Shown here: one piece after another, positions 1-9,160 of the stretch
Numbering within the stretch: the stretch's first letter is position 1
Layout of the letters: every line of letters starts with the position of its first letter
From: Tildeniella nuda ZEHNDER 1965/U140
GTDB taxonomy: Bacteria; Cyanobacteriota; Cyanobacteriia; Leptolyngbyales; Leptolyngbyaceae
Direction of reading: 5' to 3'
DNA length: 64,000 nucleotides
Assembly (NCBI GenBank): GCA_019358895.1
Contig: JAHHIG010000016.1
Location: 62,001 to 126,000 of the forward strand
Program-made: the position numbers and the translations under genes
Notes under the pieces: generated by a model
Seen by the model: only the letters and a program-made list of their open reading frames with translations
The model's database searches: none
Told to the model about the DNA's origin: nothing

Positions 1-1
1 G

Positions 2-286
2 TTCCGTGCGATCGATGGCATGGTAGTTGCCCTCAACACCATCGGCAGCTATAACCAGTCGCTAGAGTTGCTCAACGATCGGCTACGGGTTGCCCATATG
101 CTGGAGAACGATCGTCAGGAACTGATCTCGCTACAAGCGTTGGGTCAACTCTACGAAAAAGTAGGTGATGCGCCCAAAGCACAGCAGAGCTACCAACAGG
201 CGATCGAAATTGCCCGCAATCTAGACGATGCCAAACAAGAAGGACTTCTGCGGGAAAGACTCGTCAGCCTGACGCGAAAACAGTAA
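2..286 (+). CDS. TPR-repeat protein, C-terminal fragment
   Basis: The window opens inside this gene; an open frame runs from base 2 to a TAA at 284-286. The visible 94 residues are helical and hold tetratricopeptide-like units (for example YEKVGDAPKAQQSYQQAIEIAR with the usual small and aromatic spacing). TPR proteins act as protein-protein scaffolds; no catalytic part is visible here. The 5' end and any N-terminal domain lie outside the window. It is convergent with nadE, which ends 58 bases downstream. Family level is well supported; specific function is unknown. Confidence 0.7.
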   Translation, partial: FRAIDGMVVALNTIGSYNQSLELLNDRLRVAHMLENDRQELISLQALGQLYEKVGDAPKAQQSYQQAIEIARNLDDAKQEGLLRERLVSLTRKQ

Positions 287-343
287 TCAGTTCCCCAGTA
301 GCTTTGTTCAGAGAAGATAGCGAGTCGCTTCTACTTGTAGAGA

Positions 344-2236
344 TTAAGGCGTTACATGACAGGCGATCGGCATTCGCCAACCAGTCCCAAAGGCGCGATC
401 GGTCACTTTGAGCACGGGTGGGGCTTGCCGCCGCTTAAACTCGGCGCGTGTCACCAGCTTCACAATCGTATCGACAATTTGAGGCTCATGTCCCGCTGAC
501 ACGATCTGATCGGGAGTCTGACGGTGATGAATCAACCGCGCCAGAATATCATCCAGCGTGTCATAGTCAGGCAGCGAATCCTGATCAACCTGACCAGGCT
601 TGAGTTCGGCACTAGGAGGCTTGGTGAGAATATTTGCCGGAATGATTTCGGTTTTGAGCTTTGAGTTTTGAGTAGCGCTTTGCGCCGCTACGCTAGAGAG
701 TGTTGAGTGTTGAGTGCTGCAAGCTAATGGCTGATAGCTGATGGCTGACGGCTGAAAGCTATTGAGCCACCGACACAGTGAGTAAACACGAGTTTTTGGT
801 ACATCGGCGATCGCGGCTAACCCACCGTTCATATCGCCGTAGAGCGTACAGTAGCCGACTGCCATCTCAGATTTGTTGCCGGTCGAAAGCAGCAGATGAC
901 CAAATTTATTGGAGATTGCCATCAGCAAATTGCCACGAATCCGCGACTGAATGTTTTCTTCTGCCAGCCCAAACTCGGTGCCTGCAAACAGATTGGCAAA
1001 CGTGTGATCGTACGCCTGCATTAGATCGCCAATGGGTAGGGTTTCGGTATGAATGCCCAGATTTTTAGCCAACGCCAGCGCATCTTTGATGGAATGGTCG
1101 GAACTGTAGGTGGAGGGCATGAGAACACCCAGAACGTTTTCACAGCCGAGTGCTTCAACAGCGATCGCCGCTACCAGGGCTGAGTCAATACCACCGCTCA
1201 ACCCGATGACAACCTTTGAAAAGCCGCACTTTTGGGCGTAATCCCGCACTCCCAAAACCAGCGCTGCCCAAATTTCAGCGTCTTCGCTTTCTGGCAAAGC
1301 GTTAATAACACCGGGCTGCAAGTCACCATCCTGAAACTCCAGCAGCACCAGGTCTGTTTCAAACGCACGCGCACGACAGACAAGTTCCCCTTGACGGTTG
1401 AACGCGACACTACAGCCATCAAAAATCAGGTCGTCGTTGCCACCAACCTGATTAGCGTAGATAACAGGCTGAGCAAAACGAGTCGCACTGTGCTTGAGCA
1501 TGGCTTCGCGTAACCGTTGTTTGCCCACTGTGTAAGGAGACGCAGACAAGTTGATGGTGAGATCAACGCCCTGCTGCGCCAGTTCCGCGATCGGATTCGC
1601 TGTATAGCTACGTTTGCCCCAAAATTCTTCATCGTTCCAGAGGTCTTCGCAAATGGTTACGCCGATGCGGAGGGAGTGGGGAGTGGGGAGTGGGGAGTGG
1701 GGAGTGGGGGAGTGAGGGGGTGAGGGGGTGAGGGGGGCAGAAAGTTGAAATTTCTGGTTCCTAACTCCTGACTGCTGACTGCTGACTGCTGACTGCTGAC
1801 TGCCAATCTCCAACACAAAATGATTCGCCTGCTGCCCTGGCTCAAAGTAGCGGTCTTCGTCAAACACATCGTAGGTGGGCAGAAGGCGCTTATGAAAAAT
1901 TTGTCGGACTTTGCCGTGTTCAAGGAGTGCCATGCTGTTGAACAGTGGCTTGCCGCCTTTCAACAAAGCGTGTGGATTTACCTCTACAGTGCCAACTAGG
2001 GCAATGAGCGATCGCGGCAGGTCGTGGGCTAACTGTTCCAATGTTTTTGCCATTGATGCAATAAAACCAGGATGCATCAACAAATCACGGGGTGGATAGC
2101 CACACAGTGAAAGTTCTGGTGTTAATAACAGTCGTGCGCCCTGGTTTGCGGCTTGTTGTGCGGCTGCCAGAATTTTTTGGGCGTTGCCTGTTAGATCGCC
2201 GATGGTGGGATTGAGTTGTGCGATCGCAATCTTCAT
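344..2236 (-). CDS. nadE: Glutamine-dependent NAD+ synthetase with two in-frame STRR inserts
   Basis: Last step of NAD synthesis: amidates nicotinate adenine dinucleotide using ammonia from glutamine. Residues 1-300 form the nitrilase-type glutaminase (Glu41 in ELSLCGYP, Lys117 in KRLLP, Cys196 in TICEDLW); residues 325-630 are the synthetase with the ATP motif SGGIDS at 347-352 and STGNKSE near 451. At 630 residues it is longer than usual. The excess is two low-complexity blocks, residues about 145-188 and 493-529, encoded by short tandem repeat DNA; the first falls just before the catalytic Cys strand, the second inside the synthetase domain. The frame stays open through both, so the gene looks functional. 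ATG start; only 3 bases separate it from the NYN gene upstream, implying co-transcription. Confidence 0.95.
   Translation of the reverse strand: MKIAIAQLNPTIGDLTGNAQKILAAAQQAANQGARLLLTPELSLCGYPPRDLLMHPGFIASMAKTLEQLAHDLPRSLIALVGTVEVNPHALLKGGKPLFNSMALLEHGKVRQIFHKRLLPTYDVFDEDRYFEPGQQANHFVLEIGSQQSAVSSQQSGVRNQKFQLSAPLTPSPPHSPTPHSPLPTPHSLRIGVTICEDLWNDEEFWGKRSYTANPIAELAQQGVDLTINLSASPYTVGKQRLREAMLKHSATRFAQPVIYANQVGGNDDLIFDGCSVAFNRQGELVCRARAFETDLVLLEFQDGDLQPGVINALPESEDAEIWAALVLGVRDYAQKCGFSKVVIGLSGGIDSALVAAIAVEALGCENVLGVLMPSTYSSDHSIKDALALAKNLGIHTETLPIGDLMQAYDHTFANLFAGTEFGLAEENIQSRIRGNLLMAISNKFGHLLLSTGNKSEMAVGYCTLYGDMNGGLAAIADVPKTRVYSLCRWLNSFQPSAISYQPLACSTQHSTLSSVAAQSATQNSKLKTEIIPANILTKPPSAELKPGQVDQDSLPDYDTLDDILARLIHHRQTPDQIVSAGHEPQIVDTIVKLVTRAEFKRRQAPPVLKVTDRAFGTGWRMPIACHVTP
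650..775. repeat. STRR block inside nadE (C-terminal insert)
   Basis: Runs of ttttgagt, gtgttgag and gctgatggctgac type short repeats, the same families seen in intergenic DNA of this window. They encode about 37 Ser/Gln/Thr-rich residues (493-529) between RVYSLCRWLN and the conserved IIPANILTKPPSAEL of the synthetase domain. Length keeps the frame. Confidence 0.85.
1673..1804. repeat. STRR block inside nadE (N-terminal insert)
   Basis: Two adjacent arrays: ggagtgg/gagggggt repeats (about 1673-1737) and gactgct repeats (about 1763-1802). On the coding strand they give about 44 residues of Pro/His/Ser then Ser/Gln low complexity between HFVLEIG and LRIGVTICEDLW, which are contiguous in ordinary NAD synthetases. 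Confidence 0.9.
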
Positions 2237-2239
2237 ACG

Positions 2240-3052
2240 TCAAGACTTGAATTTGATGTGTATTTGCTTAGCAGCCGGATTCTTATCGTGAGGAATTTCT
2301 CTCACTTCAAACATGTCAGTTGCTCGAACTAAACTCCCCAGCTTTTCATACCCGTAATTGCGTTGATCAAAGGAGGGCGAAATTTTGGTTAGTTGTGCTC
2401 CAAATGATCCTAGATTTGCCCAGCCGTCTTCTTCGGCGATCGCTTGATACGCATCTTTGAGTAAATCAACTAATTCCCGATCGCGCTTTAACGTTTGGCT
2501 ATTCAGCGCTTCTACTTTTTGGCTTGAGCTATCTTTAGCTAAATTTTTGGTATCTTTCTCGATAGCGCTATCAGTTGAAGTAGCTGGGGTCGATTCCTTT
2601 GCTTGCCCTAAAATCTCGGTATAGATAAATTTATCACAAGCACTGATAAAAGCTAACGGTGTTTTCTTCTCACCAAACCCATACACAACCAAGCCAGATT
2701 CCCGAATGCGACTTGCTAATCTTGTAAAGTCACTATCGCTTGAAACAATACAAAAGCCGTCAAAGTTTCGCGTATACAGCAAATCCATTGCATCGATAAT
2801 TAACGCACTATCGGTTGCATTTTTACCAACGGTATAACGAAATTGCTGAATGGGTTGAATGGCAAATTTATTCAGTTTATCTTTCCATTTGCCAAGCTGT
2901 GTGCTAGTCCAATCGCCATAAATGCGCTTAACATGCGATGTGCCATATTTAGCGACTTCTTTCAGCAACGATTCAATCAAATCAGCATTCGCATTGTCTG
3001 CATCAATCAACACAGCCAAGCGATCGGACTTAAATTGCACTTCTCTACTCAT
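2240..3052 (-). CDS. NYN-domain RNase-like protein with C-terminal OST-HTH/LOTUS domain
   Basis: Residues 10-145 match the NYN (PIN-like, LabA/DUF88) fold: VLIDADNAN near the start, a central NATDSALIIDAMDLL and SSDSDFTRLASRIRE provide the acidic residues expected to bind metal. Residues about 190-270 look like an OST-HTH/LOTUS RNA-binding domain (RELVDLLKDAYQ, WANLGSFGAQL, YGYEKLGSLVRAT). Known proteins of this architecture are RNA-processing or RNA-decay factors; substrate here is unknown. It lies 3 bases upstream of nadE and downstream of a nuclease-like gene. Base composition is visibly more AT-rich than nadE or pncB, suggesting later insertion into the NAD operon. Confidence 0.85.
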   Translation of the reverse strand: MSREVQFKSDRLAVLIDADNANADLIESLLKEVAKYGTSHVKRIYGDWTSTQLGKWKDKLNKFAIQPIQQFRYTVGKNATDSALIIDAMDLLYTRNFDGFCIVSSDSDFTRLASRIRESGLVVYGFGEKKTPLAFISACDKFIYTEILGQAKESTPATSTDSAIEKDTKNLAKDSSSQKVEALNSQTLKRDRELVDLLKDAYQAIAEEDGWANLGSFGAQLTKISPSFDQRNYGYEKLGSLVRATDMFEVREIPHDKNPAAKQIHIKFKS

Positions 3053-3111
3053 AATATTTTTTAGATAATATTTCGCTTTTACTTAGTTAAAAGAATTCAA
3101 AATTCTATCTG

Positions 3112-4020
3112 CTAAAGAGCATCAACAGCTTCAAAATCAGCTTGATTTGGTTCCTCTTCATCAACTTGATTTAGCTCTTCTCTACAATACGCACCTACAT
3201 CCCAGGTGTGCCCACTTAATTTAATGGCAACAGCTTTTGGAACATTTTTTCCAACCCATCTCATGAAAGCATATACTCCAATCGTTGAAGGAACTCTTAC
3301 AGAGACAAACTTGGGACTACCAGAAGGTGTATACTCATTCAACCGAATCTTAAAAAACTTAGAGCCTTTAGCAGTGAACTTTGCTTTACTAGCGGCAAGT
3401 TCCTCTGGGCTGACATCTGGCAAGCCTAGCTTATGGGCACAGCGAACTCTGACGTAATGATGTAGAATCCGATCAATCTTTTCTTGCTTTAGTTCTTTTT
3501 CAGAGCGTTCGCCACTATCTTCTTTATGCTCCTGGGATGAAGAAATTAAAACCTGTGCATAACGCGCTTTCTTCAAATCGCTTAGTATAAAGCAGATTGA
3601 CTTATCTTCTAATTCTGAGATTTCGTAAGTTAAAAACTCAATTTCTAACGCGCTATATTTTTGATCAATTAAATTGTGTTCATGATATGCAGGCGCGATC
3701 GCAATCAAGCGAATGGGCAAGTTATAGTCTATTTCGGCAGCAAGTGGCTTTTCGGCGATGAGGCGATCGTAGTAGCGAGTTAGTTGCTGGACTATGTAGC
3801 GATCGGCTGTGTTCTTCAGTTCCAGAACTGTTAATGCTCCGATTTCATCAATGGCTAAAATGTCGCATACATCTTGTTTGAGCATATGTTGACGTTTTAA
3901 TCCTTTAAGTGCAAAAAGGTCATTTAAGTGAACCCAAACAAAATCTTCTAAATCTCGCTCACTTTTAAAGCAAAGTTTCTTCTTACGTCGATGTAGCATT
4001 GGAAATCGTACTTCTAACAA
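3112..4020 (-). CDS. PD-(D/E)XK nuclease-like protein
   Basis: 302 residues. The N-terminal half contains DVCDILAIDEIGALTVLELKN (Asp then an E-x-K on adjacent strands), the usual core of PD-(D/E)XK nucleases of the NucS/RecB-like type, preceded by a helix with SERDLEDFV that could supply the first acid. The C-terminal half (about 190-302) is a separate mixed domain I do not recognise, ending in an acidic tail. An internal Met at residue 8 is an alternative start. It sits 14 bases after nrtR and 59 bases before the NYN gene, is AT-rich like the NYN gene, and is the second nuclease-like gene interrupting the NAD operon. Function is inferred from motif only. Confidence 0.6.
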   Translation of the reverse strand: MLEVRFPMLHRRKKKLCFKSERDLEDFVWVHLNDLFALKGLKRQHMLKQDVCDILAIDEIGALTVLELKNTADRYIVQQLTRYYDRLIAEKPLAAEIDYNLPIRLIAIAPAYHEHNLIDQKYSALEIEFLTYEISELEDKSICFILSDLKKARYAQVLISSSQEHKEDSGERSEKELKQEKIDRILHHYVRVRCAHKLGLPDVSPEELAASKAKFTAKGSKFFKIRLNEYTPSGSPKFVSVRVPSTIGVYAFMRWVGKNVPKAVAIKLSGHTWDVGAYCREELNQVDEEEPNQADFEAVDAL

Positions 4021-4034
4021 CTAACAACCAAAAA

Positions 4035-4793
4035 CTAGATAAAGACTAAAGGCTTATCTTTTAGAGGTGCAAACGCTTCGGCATCAAAGCGATAAAGGCT
4101 TGCAGGTCTGCCAGCGCCTCTAGAGGCTTTTACGCCTGTATCTGATAGGAAGCCAAGCTTTAAGAGGCGCGATCGAAAGTTGGAGTAATCAGAAAAGTTC
4201 TCGCCTAAAACGGTTGTATAAAGTTGATACAAATCGCTGAGTGTAAACAGTTCGGGTAACACTTCAAACGCAACGGGGCTATATTCCAGCTTGTTGCGGA
4301 GGCGACGATGACCGTATTCCAGCACTTCGTTATGGTCAAACGCAAGTTGGGGCACCTGATCGAGTGGATACCAGGCAATACCGCTCACTCCATCGGCAAT
4401 GAGTTCGGCTTCAGCAAAGCGAACGAGAGCAAAGTAGCTGACAGACAGATAGCGGATGCCGTAGCTGTCCATTGCCTCGCGGGGATCGCGGTTAGGACCG
4501 CCAAAGGTATAAAGCTGCTCCAGGTAAAGATTGCGGGCGCGAATTTTTTCAGCAAGGATACGGTAGGCGGCATCTTCAAGCGATTCACCGCGTCGCACAA
4601 GGGTACCAGGGAAACTCCACTGTCCGAGAAACGGTTCTTCTTGCCGCATCACCAGGAGTACCAGCAGCCGATTTTGTGCGGTATCGACCGAGAAAATCAC
4701 GTTGTCAACGCCCACTTTGAAGTCTGCAAGGGCACGATCGCTCAATGCATGGGTTGGTGAATGGGCTGCTTTTCGTTGGAGGCGTTCTGGCAT
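4035..4793 (-). CDS. nrtR: NrtR-type Nudix-related transcriptional regulator
   Basis: 252 residues: a Nudix-fold domain (about 25-160) followed by a winged-helix region (about 165-240, with TLSDLYQLY and GRPASLYRFD). The Nudix box is degenerate: GTLVRRGESLEDAAYRILAE keeps the loop glycine and GE but the REXXEE core reads RILAEK, so pyrophosphatase activity is unlikely. That combination is the signature of NrtR, a repressor of NAD genes that senses ADP-ribose or NAD-related ligands. Location between nadD and nadE supports this. The assigned start gives a 52-base overlap with nadD; an initiation closer to ALADFKVGVDN would shorten the overlap, but no better start codon with a clear ribosome site was seen. 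I could not identify an operator. Confidence 0.85.
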   Translation of the reverse strand: MPERLQRKAAHSPTHALSDRALADFKVGVDNVIFSVDTAQNRLLVLLVMRQEEPFLGQWSFPGTLVRRGESLEDAAYRILAEKIRARNLYLEQLYTFGGPNRDPREAMDSYGIRYLSVSYFALVRFAEAELIADGVSGIAWYPLDQVPQLAFDHNEVLEYGHRRLRNKLEYSPVAFEVLPELFTLSDLYQLYTTVLGENFSDYSNFRSRLLKLGFLSDTGVKASRGAGRPASLYRFDAEAFAPLKDKPLVFI

Positions 4794-5353
4794 GGGTATA
4801 AGTGCTCCCGGTGGATGTAAGCTTCGATGGGAGGTGTCAGTGCATCAGTATCTCCATGCTCACGATATGCGGTGGAGGATGTATCGGGACCCGTCAAGTC
4901 GGCGATCGTCAGTCGTGCTCCCCGTCGCCTCAATTCTGCCAGAGCCATATCGTTTGGCACAAATCCCGGTCGTGGAATGATCAATAAATTAACCCGTTCT
5001 AGCAGCGTTTCAACTTGATACCAATTGGGCAGTTGGTAAATCAAGTCAGAGCCAATCACTAAAGTAAAGATGGCATCAGTCCACAGGGCTTCGGCAATTT
5101 CTAAGGTATGAATGGTGCGCGATTTGCTCAGCTCTGGATCGAGATGGAGGTTGTGGCGAGGCGGGTTGATGTCGTCAATCAACAGTTGCAGCATTGCCAT
5201 CCGATGGATGAGCGGCGTTTGATGCGACTTAAAGGGATTGTCTGCTGCCCATACGGCTACGCGATCGAAGTATTGAGACAACCAAACTAAAATTGCCTGA
5301 TGTCCTGCGGTCGGTGGATCGGCGCTGGTACCAAAGAGAGCAATGGTGAGCAT
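4742..5353 (-). CDS. nadD: Nicotinate-nucleotide adenylyltransferase
   Basis: Transfers AMP from ATP to nicotinate mononucleotide, the step between PncB and NadE. The N-terminus has the nucleotidyltransferase motif as FGTSADPPTAGH (GxFDPxHxGH class) at residues 8-19; SSTAYRE near residue 162 corresponds to the C-terminal ISSTxIR motif. 203 residues, usual for the family. ATG at 5353. It overlaps nrtR by 52 bases and follows pncB after a 99-base spacer filled with STRR repeats, consistent with one transcript. The last 20 or so residues are poorly conserved in character. Confidence 0.92.
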   Translation of the reverse strand: MLTIALFGTSADPPTAGHQAILVWLSQYFDRVAVWAADNPFKSHQTPLIHRMAMLQLLIDDINPPRHNLHLDPELSKSRTIHTLEIAEALWTDAIFTLVIGSDLIYQLPNWYQVETLLERVNLLIIPRPGFVPNDMALAELRRRGARLTIADLTGPDTSSTAYREHGDTDALTPPIEAYIHREHLYPCQNASNEKQPIHQPMH

Positions 5354-5425
5354 GGGGAGTGGGGAGTGGGGAGTGGGGATTAGGGAGTGGGGATTAGGGA
5401 GTGGGGATTAGGGATTAGGGAGTAA
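5354..5425. repeat. STRR array between pncB and nadD
   Basis: Tandem ggggagt and ggggattaggga units (7 and 7-12 bases) fill most of the spacer. Same repeat family as the nadE N-terminal insert. Confidence 0.9.
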
Positions 5426-5452
5426 ATATATAAAGGAGGTTGTTTTAAGCTA

Positions 5453-6997
<1,545 letters not shown>

Positions 6998-7311
6998 CGA
7001 TCGACTCGTGAGATGTACGTTTCTTGATTATAGTCAGAAAAACCAAAACTAGAAAACAGAAGCCAAAGTGAACACCGGAATTTCCCCTCCAAAACGCCTA
7101 AAGTATCTTGTTAATCAAAGAGAAACACTATTTTTTACCATCTAAAAGCCTTTTGTTTATAGTGAATCTCATTAAAACACCTGTTTTTCTCATCGGTTCT
7201 TGACCCTGCTCAAGGCTCGCTAATCAGTACGGCTGTGCTCAGCGGTCTCAAACCATATGGTTGCCTGAAGAATCATCAAAGTAGCCACGCTCGATCGCAA
7301 CCAATCAACTC
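6998..7311. other. Leader of pncB, no gene seen
   Basis: AT-rich DNA upstream of pncB. It should carry the operon promoter and any NrtR site, but I could not assign either with confidence. No open frame with coding character on either strand. Confidence 0.5.
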
Positions 7312-7493
7312 TAAGAGGATGTTTAAAGAGTCCTCCTGTTAGTAGCAAAAAGCTAGATCCCCCTCAATCCTCCTTAAACCTCAATCCTCCTTAAAAAGGG
7401 GGACTACAGACATATTTTCCCCCTTTTTAAGGGGGCAGGGGGGATCGCTGAGTGCTTAAGCTTACAGACCATACCTTTTCAGACATCCTCTAA
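7312..7493. mobile_element. MITE-like element, copy 1
   Basis: About 182 bases bounded by imperfect terminal inverted repeats: left TAAGAGGATGTTTAAAG, right end read inward TAGAGGATGTCTGAAAAGG. A TA dinucleotide at each outer edge fits a TA target duplication as made by IS630/Tc1-mariner elements (inference). The interior is itself an inverted repeat of ttaaaaaggggg and ccccctttttaag. No coding capacity. Copy 2 lies at 11831-12008. Confidence 0.75.
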
Positions 7494-7623
7494 ACAATTA
7501 ATACGAAAAAGATTCCTTTTCTGCTGCTACGGCATAATAAAAGTGTTGATGTATGCAGTGTTGAAAACAAAGCTTTGCTGCTGTTGAACTCAAATTAAGC
7601 TATGTTTCTTTGAGGTAACGTTT

Positions 7624-7773
7624 ATGTCTGTTTTCAAGCAGTTTGATAACGTGGTTCAATACTTCTCAGGTGCGTTTGTACGCATTTTTGGACCCAGCGA
7701 TGATGCCTACCCCGAAACTGGTGTGCAGCCGTTCGAGGGTACACCAAACAAGAAGACGAAGCCACTTGACTGA
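7624..7773 (+). CDS. Small conserved-looking cyanobacterial protein, 49 residues
   Basis: ATG at 7624 to TGA at 7771. Translation starts MSVFKQFDNVVQYFSGAF and continues VRIFGPSDDAYPETGVQPFEGTP before a Lys-rich tail. The FGPSDDxYPxxGVQPFEG block has the look of a short cyanobacterial family I have seen under misleading names; its function is unknown. A TTTGAGGTAAC ribosome site lies just upstream at proper spacing, and codon use is like neighbours. A short amphipathic helix followed by an acidic turn is all that can be said of structure. Its stop is only 2 bases before a nine-copy 16-bp tandem array, which would form the 3' end of the message. Confidence 0.72.
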   Translation: MSVFKQFDNVVQYFSGAFVRIFGPSDDAYPETGVQPFEGTPNKKTKPLD

Positions 7774-7775
7774 TG

Positions 7776-7919
7776 GTCTGACAAGAAGTGCGTCTGGCAA
7801 GAAGTGCGTCTGGCAAGAAGTGCGTCTGGCAAGAAGTAAGTCTGGCAAGAAGTAAGTCTGGCAAGAAGTAAGTCTGACAGAAAGTGAGTCTGACAGAAAG
7901 TGAGTCTGGCAAGAAGTTA
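7776..7919. repeat. Tandem array, nine copies of a 16-bp unit
   Basis: Units of the type gtctggcaagaagtgc, head to tail without spacers. The first six vary only at position 6 or in the last two bases (gc or aa); copies 7-8 read gtctgacagaaagtga and copy 9 returns to the main form. Unit length is not a multiple of three, so it is not a coding array. Confidence 0.95.
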
Positions 7920-8064
7920 AGGCTGCGATCGCAACAAACGCGTAGTCCTAATGAGTACAGCACTTAACTAACCGTCTTCATGCTTTGAGACTCACTAAAT
8001 AAAGCAAAGCTGGCAAGAGGAGATCATTTTTCTCTCCGCTAGCTTTGTGCTGATCATAAAGTTG

Positions 8065-8102
8065 AACGTTTATGTTTAACTGTGCAGTTAAACATAAACG
8101 TT
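8065..8102. terminator. Perfect 17-bp hairpin at the end of pgeF
   Basis: Arms AACGTTTATGTTTAACT and its exact complement around the loop GTGC. The distal arm overlaps the first base of the pgeF stop codon region, so on the minus strand it is placed as a terminator; no long T run follows, so an RNA-stability or protein-binding role is also possible. Confidence 0.7.
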
Positions 8103-8887
8103 TAGCGACTGACAATGCCAGACCACTGAGCTTTTTTCTCGCGGTTACGACGATAGGAAAAAAACCGATCGGGTGTTTGATACGTGCAGTACGGCGCGAT
8201 CGCCACTTGTTCAGCGTGAATGCCCAGTTGCTCTAGCTGTAGCGCATTCACGCGACGCACATCCAGTCGCACCCGTCCTGGTTCAGGATCGTTTAACAAT
8301 GGAGAATCTGGCAGTTGGTGTAAGGCATCCAGCAATGCGGCTTGATCGTCAAGCGTAACGACGGTAGATCCGACCTCAGCCGCAACATGCTCGGAGACTT
8401 GATAGACCTCACCCGCGATCGCGGGACCCATTGCCACACGCAGGTTTTGCAATTGACTGCCTTGACTACATAGACGGGCGATCGCTTGCGGCACAATTTT
8501 TAGTGCGGTGCCCCGCCAGCCAGCATGAACGGCTGCGACTTGCCCCGTGACAGTATCAGCAATGAGAACGGGTGTGCAATCGGCGCTACACGCCCAAACT
8601 GCCTGATTGCTTTGCTCCGTGATCAATCCATCTGCTGGCGGAGCCTCGTTTGACTCGCAAGCTTTGACTTCGGACGGTGTCAAGACTGTGTTGCCATGCA
8701 CTTGCTTGACTCGATACGCCTGAGCCATTGGCTCCAAAATCTCAGTCAGCTCGTTGGGCGATCGCTGCCAAAACTGCTGTGTGAAAAAGCCATGTGACCA
8801 CGGTTCTAATAAGCTACAGGTGAGGTAGGGCAGTTCATTCCAGGTTTGCCAGTGCCAGGTATGCATGGGGTATAAAGAAGAGAGCAA
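8102..8887 (-). CDS. pgeF: Peptidoglycan editing factor (YfiH/laccase-domain family)
   Basis: 261 residues matching the DUF152/laccase-domain family now known as PgeF, a cytoplasmic amidase that removes misincorporated L-Ser from UDP-MurNAc precursors. Visible metal-site motifs: KQVHGNTVL with His near 72, WACSADCTPVLIAD with the conserved Cys near 107, and AVHAGWRGTA with His near 125. Usual length. ATG at 8887; a second ATG seven codons in (MHTWHWQ) is a possible start. Ends in a perfect hairpin. Divergent from the M23 peptidase gene, another cell wall enzyme. Confidence 0.9.
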   Translation of the reverse strand: MLSSLYPMHTWHWQTWNELPYLTCSLLEPWSHGFFTQQFWQRSPNELTEILEPMAQAYRVKQVHGNTVLTPSEVKACESNEAPPADGLITEQSNQAVWACSADCTPVLIADTVTGQVAAVHAGWRGTALKIVPQAIARLCSQGSQLQNLRVAMGPAIAGEVYQVSEHVAAEVGSTVVTLDDQAALLDALHQLPDSPLLNDPEPGRVRLDVRRVNALQLEQLGIHAEQVAIAPYCTYQTPDRFFSYRRNREKKAQWSGIVSR

Positions 8888-9160
8888 AGAACGCGAAAAT
8901 CGACTGAACGTATTCTTACTGAAGAAGGTTTTTCAAAGCCAGGTACAATGATCGAGGCTGTGAGCTATAGGTTGAATGAGTGCTTCGTTATGAGCTTGAC
9001 CTTGCAACCACATCACAACGTATCGACTAAGATTGCTACAGACATAAGATGGCTACAAGCTTTAGTCTAGAGTCCATTGCTCATTCCTTGCGGAACTAAG
9101 CAGTCCATCTGCACGACTAGGTTGCTAGCCCCAAACCGATCGCCCCTTCAGGAACTGCAA

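Noticed and set aside
778-1068. 96-residue plus-strand frame opposite nadE
   Set aside because: Antisense shadow of conserved nadE coding sequence with no start context; the same judgement applies to other frames lying wholly inside recognised genes.
7776-7919. Possible CRISPR array
   Set aside because: Repeats are contiguous with no spacers; the same applies to the 21-bp array at 13340-13591. No cas genes in the window.
7634-7963. 109-residue minus-strand frame with repeated LPD/CQT peptides
   Set aside because: It is the translation of the 16-bp tandem array, whose unit is not a multiple of three, and it covers the small plus-strand gene at 7624-7773 that has a ribosome site.
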